DNA from: Duganella fentianensis
GTDB taxonomy: Bacteria > Pseudomonadota > Gammaproteobacteria > Burkholderiales > Burkholderiaceae_D
NCBI RefSeq assembly: GCF_009857835.1
Contig: NZ_WWCL01000001.1
Span: 992,001-1,056,000, forward strand
DNA length: 64,000 nucleotides
Direction of reading: 5' to 3'
Shown: positions 36,085 through 43,847 of the stretch, in pieces
How positions within the stretch are numbered: position 1 is the stretch's first letter
How the letters are laid out: every line of letters begins with the position of its first letter
Position numbers and translations under genes: made by a program
The notes under the pieces: generated by a model
Told to the model about the DNA's origin: nothing
Database searches by the model: none
What the model saw: the letters and a program-made list of their open reading frames with translations, nothing else

Positions 36085-36145
36085 CCGGCTGGGGATGCTA
36101 GGGGCATTTTTCAAGGCCTTGAAAGGCGCTAAAACCATCCTATAT
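36085..36145. promoter_or_regulatory. Back-to-back sigma-32-like promoters sharing a palindromic -35
   Basis: TTTCAAGGCCTTGAAA (36109-36124) is a perfect 16-base palindrome that supplies a CTTGAAA -35 on each strand. On the plus strand CTTGAAA is followed after 13 bases by TCCTATAT, and on the minus strand after 14 bases by CCCCAGCC, both close to the sigma-32 -10 consensus CCCCATNT. The plus-strand promoter would serve hsp20 and the minus-strand one the M61 peptidase. Promoter use is inferred from motifs only. Confidence 0.55.
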
Positions 36146-36153
36146 CGGAGTCA

Positions 36154-36212
36154 GTGGTCGCCCAGATGGGGGCCACCAGACCATATCGCTTAACTTGAAA
36201 AGGATATCTATC
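36154..36212 (+). promoter_or_regulatory. ROSE-like RNA thermometer in the hsp20 leader
   Basis: An upstream GC-rich hairpin (GTGGTCGCCC, loop AGAT, GGGGGCCAC; 36154-36176) is followed by a weak stem in which AUAUCGCUU (36183-36191) pairs with AAGGAUAU (36200-36207), sequestering the ribosome binding site of hsp20. The pairing leaves G36188 bulged and contains UCGCU, matching the U-U/C-GCU motif that defines ROSE thermometers. Proteobacterial ibpA-type genes are classic ROSE targets. The structure was folded by eye only. Confidence 0.6.
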
Positions 36213-36671
36213 ATGCGTAACTTCGACCTGACCCCACTGTATCGTTCGGCTATCGGTTTCGACCGTCTGGCCCAAATGCTCAACGACGCGCAACGCGGCG
36301 ATGCAGCCCCTAGCTATCCCCCTTACAACATCGAACTGGTGAGCGACGATCAGTACCGCATCGTGATGGCACTGGCCGGCTTCAACCGTTCGGAAATCGA
36401 CATCACCTTCGAGCGTGATTCGCTGCAGGTGGTAGGCCGCAAGGAAAAAGACACGACCTCGCGCACCTATCTGCACCGCGGTATCGCGGCACGGGATTTC
36501 GAGCAGCGCTTCCAGCTGGCCAACCACGTCAAAGTGACCGGTGCCACTTTCGACAACGGCATGCTGACCATCGACCTGGTACGCGAAATTCCGGAAGCCC
36601 TCAAGCCACGCAAGATCGTCATCGACGGTGGTGCTAACGTGACGGCGCTGGAACAGCGTCAGGCTGCCTGA
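36213..36671 (+). CDS. ibpA: Hsp20/IbpA-type small heat shock protein
   Basis: This 152-residue cytoplasmic holdase chaperone has the IbpA/IbpB-type N-terminus (NFDLTPLYRSAIGFDRLAQM), the alpha-crystallin domain (about residues 35-130; YNIELVSDDQYRIVMALAGF, RGIAARDFEQRFQLANHVKV, NGMLTIDLVREIPEALKPR) and the C-terminal I-V-I anchor motif (RKIVID). The start at 36213 has AGGA nine bases upstream, which is held in a ROSE-like stem. A sigma-32-like promoter lies further upstream, so both transcriptional and translational heat control are predicted. Confidence 0.95.
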   Translation: MRNFDLTPLYRSAIGFDRLAQMLNDAQRGDAAPSYPPYNIELVSDDQYRIVMALAGFNRSEIDITFERDSLQVVGRKEKDTTSRTYLHRGIAARDFEQRFQLANHVKVTGATFDNGMLTIDLVREIPEALKPRKIVIDGGANVTALEQRQAA

Positions 36672-36689
36672 TACGGGCGCTGAACTATC

Positions 36690-36753
36690 CTACCGCATCG
36701 CGGTAGTCTGAAATAAGCGACTGGCCGGAGCTGAGTTGAGCTTTCCGGCCAGT
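36690..36753 (+). terminator. Two hairpins downstream of hsp20
   Basis: CTACCGC/GCGGTAG with a 3-base loop (36690-36706) is followed by ACTGGCCGG/CCGGCCAGT with an inner AGCT/AGCT pairing (36720-36753). There is no clear T tract. They probably end or stabilise the hsp20 transcript. Confidence 0.45.
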
Positions 36754-36872
36754 TGTACGTCTGTCTGGCCGAGCGGTTTTTCTACTGCTGCGGCCAGTGC
36801 TGCGTTGGCCTGCGGGCGCGTGGCGAGTGCTACTTCCGCGCTGCGGCCGACCTGCAAAAAGTTAAGACGCAT
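36690..36872 (-). CDS. Possible small ORF, function unknown
   Basis: A 60-codon frame (starting MRLNFLQVGRSAEVALATRP) fills most of the 283-base gap between hsp20 and the protease gene. Its third codon positions are moderately GC-rich, which fits coding, but there is no convincing ribosome binding site and I recognise no family. Two hairpins (36690-36706 and 36720-36753) lie inside it, which argues that the DNA may instead be the hsp20 3' region. Treated as doubtful. Confidence 0.25.
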   Translation of the reverse strand: MRLNFLQVGRSAEVALATRPQANAALAAAVEKPLGQTDVQLAGKLNSAPASRLFQTTAMR

Positions 36873-36954
36873 CTAAGTTTGCTGCCGCATATTGGCAGTG
36901 TTGACCAACCTTATTTGTCAGCTTAATCGCAACCTTCATTGCAGGAGTTTCACT

Positions 36955-38448
36955 ATGTCTCAATCTACTCTCAAACGTGCAGCCCTGGCAGTGGCCGTCC
37001 TGGGCGTGATCGGCGTGGGTGGCGCTGTCGCAGTGCAGCAAGGGTATGCTGTTGCCGCCGCTCCAACCGCAGTACAGACACAGGCCGCGCCGGTCGCCGC
37101 CGCTGCGGTGGCCGTGCCAGCACCGAGCATCACTTTGCCGGACTTCAGCGTGATCGTCGATCACAACGGTCCCGCAGTGGTCAACATCAGCGTTACCGGC
37201 AGCACCCGCACGTCCTACAACGAACAGGCCGGCCGCGGCGATCCGTTTGCCGATGATCCCTTCTTCGAATTCTTCCGCCGCTTCCAGATGCCGCAGCAGC
37301 GCGGCGGCCAGCGCGTGCCTACCCATGGTATGGGCTCGGGCTTCATCGTCAGCCAGGATGGCGTCATCCTGACCAATGCCCACGTGGTACGCGATGCCAC
37401 CGAAGTGACGGTGAAACTGACCGACCGCCGCGAATTCCGCGCCAAGGTGCTGGGCTCCGATCCGAAAAGCGATGTAGCGGTGCTGAAGATTGATGCGAAA
37501 AACCTGCCCGTGGTGCCGCTGGCGAAATCGAATGATCTGAAAGTGGGCCAGTGGGTGCTGGCCATAGGCTCGCCGTTCGGGCTGGAAAACACCGTGACGG
37601 CCGGCGTGGTCAGTGCCAAAGGCCGCTCGCTGCCGGACGGGAATGTGCCCTTCATCCAGACCGACGTGGCGGTCAATCCCGGCAACTCGGGCGGCCCGCT
37701 GTTCAATACGCGCGGCGAAGTGGTCGGCATCAATTCGCAGATCTACAGCCAGACGGGCGGCTATCAGGGCCTGTCGTTCGCCATTCCGATCGACGTGGCC
37801 AACAAGATCAAGGACCAGATCATCACCACCGGCAAGGTTACCCACGCCAGACTGGGTGTGACGGTGCAGGAAGTGAATCAGGGCTTTGCCGATTCCTTCA
37901 ATCTGGCCACGCCGGAAGGCGCGCTGATCTCGAATGTGGAAAAAGGCGGCCCTGCCGACAAGGCCGGCCTGAAGGCCGGCGATGTGATCCGCACCCTGAA
38001 TGGACAGAAGATCGTCAGCTCGGGCGATCTGCCGGTGATGGTGAGCATGGCCACGCCGGGCGAGAAAGTGACGCTGGAAGTCTGGCGTCAGGGTAAACTG
38101 GAGTCGCTCAAGGCGACGCTGGGCAATGCCAACGACAAGGCGCAGCTGGCCGATCATGAGCGCGACGAGCAGGCCACGGGCAAGGTACGCCTCGGTCTGT
38201 CGCTGCGGCCGCTGGAAAACATCGGGAAGCGCCAGTCCGGCATCAGTGCCGGTCTGGTGATCGAAGATGCGCGCGGCGCTGCGGCGGCGGCCGGTGTGCA
38301 GCCGGGCGATGTGCTGCTATCGGTGAACGGCCGCCCAGTGCAGAGCGTGGAGCAGGTGCGCGAAGTGGTGGACAAGTCCGGCAAATCGGTGGCATTGCTG
38401 ATCCAGCGGGGCGACGATAGAATCTTCATTCCCGTGCGGCTCGGTTAA
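36955..38448 (+). CDS. Do-family periplasmic serine endoprotease (DegP/DegQ-like)
   Basis: This 497-residue exported protease has an N-terminal hydrophobic signal/anchor (LAVAVLGVIGVGGAVAVQQG) and an Ala/Pro-rich linker. The trypsin-like domain has the catalytic triad His143 (TNAHVVRDA), Asp173 (SDVAVLKI) and Ser245 (GNSGGPLF), followed by two PDZ domains (about 290-380 and 405-495). Such proteases degrade or hold misfolded envelope proteins. The start at 36955 has GCAGGAG eight bases upstream; an upstream in-frame start is less likely. The gene is followed by an OmpR/QseC-type two-component pair, a frequent arrangement for mucD/degP-like genes in Burkholderiales. Confidence 0.94.
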   Translation: MSQSTLKRAALAVAVLGVIGVGGAVAVQQGYAVAAAPTAVQTQAAPVAAAAVAVPAPSITLPDFSVIVDHNGPAVVNISVTGSTRTSYNEQAGRGDPFADDPFFEFFRRFQMPQQRGGQRVPTHGMGSGFIVSQDGVILTNAHVVRDATEVTVKLTDRREFRAKVLGSDPKSDVAVLKIDAKNLPVVPLAKSNDLKVGQWVLAIGSPFGLENTVTAGVVSAKGRSLPDGNVPFIQTDVAVNPGNSGGPLFNTRGEVVGINSQIYSQTGGYQGLSFAIPIDVANKIKDQIITTGKVTHARLGVTVQEVNQGFADSFNLATPEGALISNVEKGGPADKAGLKAGDVIRTLNGQKIVSSGDLPVMVSMATPGEKVTLEVWRQGKLESLKATLGNANDKAQLADHERDEQATGKVRLGLSLRPLENIGKRQSGISAGLVIEDARGAAAAAGVQPGDVLLSVNGRPVQSVEQVREVVDKSGKSVALLIQRGDDRIFIPVRLG

Positions 38449-38517
38449 TTAGCCGGATTCCGCAGGCCGTCGTCCGGCCGGCAGAACGCGACACAAAAAC
38501 AGAAAGGAAATAACAAG

Positions 38518-39177
38518 ATGCGACTTCTGCTGGTAGAAGACGATACGATGATCGGTGAAGTAGTGCTCGACCTGCTCAGGGCCGAGCACTACGCAGTCGA
38601 CTGGGTCAAGGATGGCGCCATGGCCGATACGGCGCTGCAGACCCAGACCTATGATCTGGTGCTGCTCGATCTGGGCCTGCCGCGCAAGGATGGTCTGGAA
38701 GTGCTGCGCTCGATGCGGGCGCGCAAGGAGCTCACGCCCGTGCTGATCGCCACCGCGCGCGACGCCAAGGAACAGCGTATTGCCGGCCTCGATGCCGGTG
38801 CCGACGACTATGTACTGAAACCCTATGATCTGGACGAACTGCTGGCGCGCATCCGTGCGTTGCTGCGCCGCTCGGCCGGCCGTGCCGAACCCGTGTTCGA
38901 GCATGGCAATGTGAGTGTCAATCCGCAGACGCGCGAAGTGCGGGCCGATGGCAAGCCGGTCAACCTGTCGGCGCGCGAATGGGCCGTGCTGGAAGCGCTG
39001 ATCGCCCGTCCCGGCATCGTGCTGTCGCGCCAGCAGCTGGAAGAGAAGCTGTATAGCTGGAAGGATGAAGTCAACAGCAATGCGGTGGAAGTGTATATCC
39101 ACGGCCTGCGCAAGAAACTCGGTGCGGAACTGATACAGAACGTGCGCGGTCTGGGCTATATGGTTCCCAAACTATGA
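38518..39177 (+). CDS. OmpR/QseB-family response regulator
   Basis: This 219-residue regulator has a receiver domain (phospho-accepting Asp51 in LVLLDLGLP; acidic pair VEDD; Lys in LKPYDLDEL) and an OmpR winged-helix DNA-binding domain (LSAREWAVLEALIARPGIVL to RKKLG). It resembles QseB/PmrA-type regulators. It lies 69 bases after the protease gene and overlaps the sensor kinase start by four bases. The likely regulon includes the protease just upstream, but this is inferred from position only. Confidence 0.93.
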   Translation: MRLLLVEDDTMIGEVVLDLLRAEHYAVDWVKDGAMADTALQTQTYDLVLLDLGLPRKDGLEVLRSMRARKELTPVLIATARDAKEQRIAGLDAGADDYVLKPYDLDELLARIRALLRRSAGRAEPVFEHGNVSVNPQTREVRADGKPVNLSAREWAVLEALIARPGIVLSRQQLEEKLYSWKDEVNSNAVEVYIHGLRKKLGAELIQNVRGLGYMVPKL

Positions 39178-40559
39178 AGAGTATGAAGGTGAAAGTGCGT
39201 ATGCCGCCGCTGCCCAAGGTGCCGGTGGTAACGCACTCCTTGCGCGGGCGTCTGCTGTGGTTCCTGCTGGCGGCAATTACCATGGCGGCCATTGCGCAGG
39301 CCATGGTGGCCTACCGCAGCGCGCTGAATGACGCCGACCAGATTTTCGATTACCACATGGAGCAGATGGCGATGGCGCTGCGCTCGAGTGCCACGCTGAC
39401 CAACAAGGCCGCCGATACGGCGGGCGATCCGGAAAACGATGATCTGGTGGTGCAGGTCTGGACCCCGGACGGGGCGCAGGTGTTCCGTTCCCTGTCGCGC
39501 GCGGCGCTGCCCCAGCGCGCCGTGCTGGGCTTCTCCAACGTCAAGGCGAATAACACCACTTACCGGATTTTCTCCGTGCAGACCAGTAACCAGACGGTGC
39601 AGGTGGCGCAGGATATGGCGGTACGCAAGCGCATGGCTGGCACGCTGGCGCTGCGCACGGTGGGGCCGATCGCCGTGATGGCGCCGGTGCTGATGCTGGT
39701 GGTGTGGTGGGTGGTCAGCGGCTCGCTGGCGCCAGTGTCGCGTGTCAAGCGGCAGGTGGCGGCGCGTCAGGCCGATGATCTGTCGCCCGTGTCGGAAAAC
39801 GATCTGCCCGATGAAGTGCTGCCGCTGGTGCAGGAGCTGAACCTGCTGTTCGGCCGTGTGCGCACGGCGTTCGAGGCGCAGCAGCACTTCGTGGCCGATG
39901 CGGCGCATGAATTGCGCACGCCGCTGGCGGCGCTGAAGCTGCAGGTACTGAGTCTGGAGCGGGCGCAGGATGATGCGGCGCGCAGTGTGGCGGTCGCGCG
40001 CGTGACGGCCGGTATCGAACGGGCTACCCGGCTGGTCGAGCAGTTGCTGATACTGGCGCGGCAGGAAGGCGCCCAGCAGGAAGTGACGCTGGAACCCGTC
40101 AACCTGACGGAGCTGGTGCGCCGTACGCTGGGTGATATGACGGGGCTGGCGCAGGCGCGCCAGATCGATCTGGGCGTGCACCATGCGGACGAGGTGACGG
40201 TGGCGGGGCAGAGCGATGCGCTGATTATTCTGCTGCGCAATCTGGTCGATAACGCCATCAAATACACGCCGTCCGGTGGTACGGTGGATATCGACCTGCG
40301 CCGCACGGCCGGTGTGGCCGGCAAGCCGGGCCGCATACTGCTTAGCGTGGAAGATTCCGGCCCCGGCATAGCGCCGGAAGAGCGCGAGCGGGTATTCAGC
40401 CGCTTCTACCGTGTGCCGGGCAGTCCGGCTGGCGGCAGCGGTCTGGGGCTGGCGATTATCCGTTCCATCGCCGAGCGCCATCAGGCCATCCTGAGCCTCG
40501 ATAGCTCCGAGCGGCTGGGCGGGCTGAAGATCAAGGTCGATTTTCCTGACACCGTGTAG
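39174..40559 (+). CDS. Sensor histidine kinase (QseC/PmrB-like)
   Basis: This 461-residue inner-membrane kinase has a first membrane helix near residues 22-42 (LLWFLLAAITMAAIAQAM), a periplasmic sensor of about 115 residues, a second helix (GPIAVMAPVLMLVVWWVVSG), a HAMP-like stretch, the dimerisation domain with phospho-His245 in DAAHELRTPLAAL, and an HATPase domain with N-box (RNLVDNAIKYTP), DSGPGIA and GGSGLGLAI. Translational coupling to the response regulator (ATGA) defines the pair. The stimulus is unknown; adjacency to a DegP-like protease and hsp20 suggests envelope stress. Confidence 0.93.
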   Translation: MKSMKVKVRMPPLPKVPVVTHSLRGRLLWFLLAAITMAAIAQAMVAYRSALNDADQIFDYHMEQMAMALRSSATLTNKAADTAGDPENDDLVVQVWTPDGAQVFRSLSRAALPQRAVLGFSNVKANNTTYRIFSVQTSNQTVQVAQDMAVRKRMAGTLALRTVGPIAVMAPVLMLVVWWVVSGSLAPVSRVKRQVAARQADDLSPVSENDLPDEVLPLVQELNLLFGRVRTAFEAQQHFVADAAHELRTPLAALKLQVLSLERAQDDAARSVAVARVTAGIERATRLVEQLLILARQEGAQQEVTLEPVNLTELVRRTLGDMTGLAQARQIDLGVHHADEVTVAGQSDALIILLRNLVDNAIKYTPSGGTVDIDLRRTAGVAGKPGRILLSVEDSGPGIAPEERERVFSRFYRVPGSPAGGSGLGLAIIRSIAERHQAILSLDSSERLGGLKIKVDFPDTV

Positions 40560-40606
40560 GCCACTCCAGTCTAAAATGCCAGTTTTATCAGGCGTTGGAG
40601 CGGTTC

Positions 40607-41755
40607 ATGGAAAAAATCGGCTTTTCGGGCACCTTCGATCCCATCACCAACGGGCATATGTGGGTGATCAACGAAGCCCGTTCGCTGGCGGACGAGGTAG
40701 TGGTCTTCCTGTCCGAGAATCCGGCTAAAAAGCCCCGTTTCAGCGCCGAAGAACGCAAGAGCATCATTGCCCTGAGCTGCGCCCAGCAGGGCTGGGACAA
40801 TGTACAGGTGGTGATCGTCAAGGGCGATTACACGGCGCGCGCTGCCAAAAAGCAGGGCGTGCACTGCCTGATCCGTGGTATCCGTACCACGGCCGATTTC
40901 GATTACGAAAATCTGATCCAGCAGACCAATGTGGATGTGCTGCAGGGTGCCAAGACCATCTTCGTGATGCCGCCGCGCGACCTTGGCTCAGTCAGTTCCA
41001 GCTTCGTCAAAGCGCTGGAAGGCCCGATAGGCTGGAACTGGATCATGAAAAAATTCGTGCCGGCACCGGCCTACCATGCGTGGGTGCTGAGCTGGCTGCG
41101 GCGCGAGTGGGAAACCCTGTGGGACTACGACACCATCGATGCCACCGCCATCGCCCATGCCGATGACTGGTTTGTGCGCCTGACCGGCGCCACCATGTAT
41201 GGCGGGCCGCAGCGCCATTACCATAACCTCGATCACCTGGTGCACGGCCTGTGCGAAATCCGCGTGTGGGCCGCCAACACCCGCCCCGAACCGGCCGATG
41301 TGGCCATCGTCAAGCAGGCTTTCTGGTTCCATGATGCCGAATATGGTCCGGCCGCCAGCGGCAGCGACATGACGGCCGAGGAAGCCAGCGCGCGCCTGTG
41401 GCTGGACTGCCATCTGGGGCAGGAACGCGAAGATGCCGCCGCGCTGATCCGCGCCACTGACCACTTCCAGGAAGCCCATGTCGAGCACCGCCTCAAGGAT
41501 GTGCTGCTCAGCGTCGATCTGGCCATACTGGGGCAGGACGACGAGGTGTATGGCAATTACACGCGCGCCATCCGGCAGGAATACATCCACCTGCCCGATG
41601 TGAAGTACCGCCAGGAGCGCTGCGCGGCGCTGGCCCATATGTGCCGCAAGGCGGAAGCGGGCCAGCTGTTCGGCAACGCTTACTTTGCCGAGCAGTACAA
41701 CGAACGTGCCATCGAAAACATGCAACGCGAAATGGCGCAGCTGGCCGCCGCCTGA
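40607..41755 (+). CDS. Fusion protein: CoaD-like adenylyltransferase plus HD-superfamily hydrolase
   Basis: This 382-residue protein joins two domains. Residues 1-160 match phosphopantetheine adenylyltransferase: GTFDPITNGH (8-17) is the nucleotidyltransferase motif, KKPRFSAEER (41-50), LIRGIR (88-93) and SVSSSFVK (128-135) are the other active-site segments. Residues 175-382 match the predicted metal-dependent HD-superfamily phosphohydrolases of the COG4339 type: RHYHNLDH (203-210), FWFHDAEY (240-247) and SVDLAILG (302-309) give the expected His/Asp metal ligands. CoaD is normally a single domain of about 160 residues. The start at 40607 has GGAG six bases upstream. The reading frame is continuous with no sign of frameshift. 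Whether it makes dephospho-CoA is unknown, as no other coaD is in view. Confidence 0.88.
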   Translation: MEKIGFSGTFDPITNGHMWVINEARSLADEVVVFLSENPAKKPRFSAEERKSIIALSCAQQGWDNVQVVIVKGDYTARAAKKQGVHCLIRGIRTTADFDYENLIQQTNVDVLQGAKTIFVMPPRDLGSVSSSFVKALEGPIGWNWIMKKFVPAPAYHAWVLSWLRREWETLWDYDTIDATAIAHADDWFVRLTGATMYGGPQRHYHNLDHLVHGLCEIRVWAANTRPEPADVAIVKQAFWFHDAEYGPAASGSDMTAEEASARLWLDCHLGQEREDAAALIRATDHFQEAHVEHRLKDVLLSVDLAILGQDDEVYGNYTRAIRQEYIHLPDVKYRQERCAALAHMCRKAEAGQLFGNAYFAEQYNERAIENMQREMAQLAAA

Positions 41756-41815
41756 AGCACGCCGCCACTGCCGCCGCAATTTGTTCTCAAATTGAGGAAT
41801 AATTAATTTTGCCAT

Positions 41816-41824
41816 TGTTATAAT
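41816..41824 (+). promoter_or_regulatory. Extended -10 promoter upstream of the membrane protein/UbiA pair
   Basis: TGTTATAAT is a perfect extended -10 (TGnTATAAT) in a short, strongly AT-rich island (41778-41835) that stands out from the GC-rich flanks. It lies 76-84 bases before the next start codon. No good -35 is seen at 17 bases, as is common for extended -10 promoters. Confidence 0.55.
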
Positions 41825-41899
41825 TGGTGACTTTTTGCGTGATGCCGGGTGCTAACATCGCCCGGCCTTACGTCTGTACTTCCGTCATCCAATTGCTCC

Positions 41900-42907
41900 A
41901 TGTCTGATTATTTCTCCGTGCGCCAGACCGGCGCGCATGCCCCTGCTGTTACTGCTCACCATCCATCCACGCCGGCTTACTGGGCCGGTTTGCTGGCCGC
42001 CTACGCCTTGCTGGCGCTGGTCATCATGTACTGGCGCTGGGGCGGCACGGTGGAGGACTCGCTGCACTACTTTGAAACGGCGCGCTATCTGCGCGGCGAA
42101 CTGCCGCTGTCTGCGCTGACGGCGCCATTCCCTTACCGCTTATTGCTGCCGGCACTGGCGGCCTACCTGCCCGGCGATGTGAGGCAGAACTTCGCGCTGC
42201 TCAACTGGGTACTCATGAGCGGCGCGGCCTGGCTGGCGGCATTGACGGCGGCGCGGCTGGGCTATGCGCGCCCCCGCGTGATACTGGCCGGCTTGCTGCT
42301 GCTGGTGGCCGTGCCCACTTTCTGGTATGCCCCTTATCTGCTGGTGGACCCCGGCTCCATCTGTGCCCGTACCGCCTTTGTGCTCGGCGTGGTGTCTGGT
42401 CTGCCATGGCTGGCCGCGCTGGCGGGGGTGATAGGCACGGCCATCCGCGAAGAGAACATCGTTCTGCTGTTCTGGCTGGCCGCATGGCTGCTGTTCACGC
42501 GCCGCCGCGCCTTGCCGCTGGCCGTGCTGGCGCTGGCCGCTGCAGGGGCGTGGATGCTGGCCGTGCGCTGGTATTTCATCGTCGGTCTGCCCAGCTACCG
42601 GTGGCTGCCCAGCTGGTGGATGGTGCAGCATGCGCTGGCTGACTGGCGCTCGCTGCTTTCGCTGGCGCTGGCTGGCTGCGTGGTGCTGCCGCTGGCACTG
42701 ACGGGCTGGCGGCAGGCACCGCAGGCCTGTCTGCCGCTGAAAAGCCTGTTGCTGCTGATGGCCTTGCCGCCACTGTATGCGGCGCTGTGTGTGCGGGTGG
42801 ATGGCCGTATCATCTGGGGCCTGTATCCCATGCTGATTCCACTGGCGCTATCGAGTCGCTGGCTGGAGCGCCTGCTGCCGGCAGTGCACAGCAGGAGCGC
42901 TTCGTGA
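41900..42907 (+). CDS. Polytopic membrane protein of unknown function
   Basis: This 335-residue hydrophobic protein has about nine membrane helices. The N-terminal layout, one helix then an extracytoplasmic segment GGTVEDSLHYFETARYLRGE followed by many helices, is reminiscent of lipid-linked sugar glycosyltransferases (GT-C type), and acidic residues cluster in that loop as they do there. I cannot assign a family. The start at 41900 (MSDYFSVRQ) is preferred to the upstream in-frame ATG at 41849. The stop codon overlaps the GTG start of the following UbiA-family gene, so the two are coupled and probably act in one pathway. Confidence 0.72.
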   Translation: MSDYFSVRQTGAHAPAVTAHHPSTPAYWAGLLAAYALLALVIMYWRWGGTVEDSLHYFETARYLRGELPLSALTAPFPYRLLLPALAAYLPGDVRQNFALLNWVLMSGAAWLAALTAARLGYARPRVILAGLLLLVAVPTFWYAPYLLVDPGSICARTAFVLGVVSGLPWLAALAGVIGTAIREENIVLLFWLAAWLLFTRRRALPLAVLALAAAGAWMLAVRWYFIVGLPSYRWLPSWWMVQHALADWRSLLSLALAGCVVLPLALTGWRQAPQACLPLKSLLLLMALPPLYAALCVRVDGRIIWGLYPMLIPLALSSRWLERLLPAVHSRSAS

Positions 42908-43806
42908 ACAGTATTCTGTCGGCTCACAATGGCCCGCTGCCCCTGCTGCAGGCGATGCGGCCGCGCCAGTGGCTAAAGAATCTGCTGGTGTTCGCGCCCA
43001 TGCTGGCCGGTCATGCCCTGACCCAGCCCAGCTTGTGGCAATCGGTGCTGGCCTTCGTGGCGTTTTCCCTGTGCGCTTCGGGCGCCTATCTGCTCAACGA
43101 CGCGCAGGATGTGGAGGCGGATCGTCTGCATCCCGTCAAGCGACTGCGGCCGATAGCCGCAGGCCGGCTATCGCCTGCGCGGGCACGGGCCGGCAGTGCC
43201 GTACTGGTACTGGCTGCCCTGACGCTGGCCTGGCTGGGGACTGCCGGCCTGGCCTTCTTCGGCGTCATCGTCGTGTATTTTCTGCTGACGCTAGCCTACT
43301 CGCTGTACCTGAAACGCCTGCTGATGGTCGATATCGTCATGCTGGCGATACTGTACACGCTGCGCATACTGGGCGGAGCGGCCAGCACAGGGATAGAGCT
43401 GTCGTTCTGGCTGCTGACGTTTTCCTTCTTCCTGTTCCTGTCGCTGGCGCTGCTGAAGCGGCATAGCGAATTGCAGAACCTGCGCGGGCGCGGACAGGAA
43501 CGCAGCCACGGGCGTGGCTATGCCATAGGCGATAGTATGCCGATAGGTATGATGGGCATGAATAGCGCTTTTCTGTCAGTGCTGATCTTTGCGCTCTACT
43601 TCAATTCGGCGAACGTGATTCGCCTGTACCAGCGGCCCGCGTTTCTGTTCGCGGTGCTGCCCTTGCTGATATTCTGGCTCGGGCGTATGTGGCTGCTGTC
43701 TTTTCGCGGTGCCGTCAACGAAGACCCGCTGCTATACGTCAGCCGTGATCCCGTCAGCCTGCTGGTGATCGCCCTGAGTGGCGGCTTGTGCATCATGGCT
43801 AGCTAG
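42904..43806 (+). CDS. UbiA-family prenyltransferase, decaprenyl-phosphate phosphoribosyltransferase-like
   Basis: This 300-residue protein with about nine membrane helices starts at GTG 42904, overlapping the preceding stop. It begins MRPRQWLKNLLVFAP and carries NDAQDVEADRLHPVKRLRP (first Asp-rich motif with the HPxKRxRPxAxG continuation), which typifies the DPPR synthase branch of the UbiA family (mycobacterial Rv3806c), enzymes that transfer phosphoribose to polyprenyl phosphate. The second motif region YSLYLKRLLMVDIVMLA is also of this type. Partnered with a GT-C-like membrane protein, it may supply a lipid-linked pentose for envelope glycan assembly. This role is inferred from family and neighbour only. 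Confidence 0.82.
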   Translation: MNSILSAHNGPLPLLQAMRPRQWLKNLLVFAPMLAGHALTQPSLWQSVLAFVAFSLCASGAYLLNDAQDVEADRLHPVKRLRPIAAGRLSPARARAGSAVLVLAALTLAWLGTAGLAFFGVIVVYFLLTLAYSLYLKRLLMVDIVMLAILYTLRILGGAASTGIELSFWLLTFSFFLFLSLALLKRHSELQNLRGRGQERSHGRGYAIGDSMPIGMMGMNSAFLSVLIFALYFNSANVIRLYQRPAFLFAVLPLLIFWLGRMWLLSFRGAVNEDPLLYVSRDPVSLLVIALSGGLCIMAS

Positions 43807-43847
43807 CAGCAGCCAGCCGGCGCAAAGCAGGACTCATCAGGCCGGAT

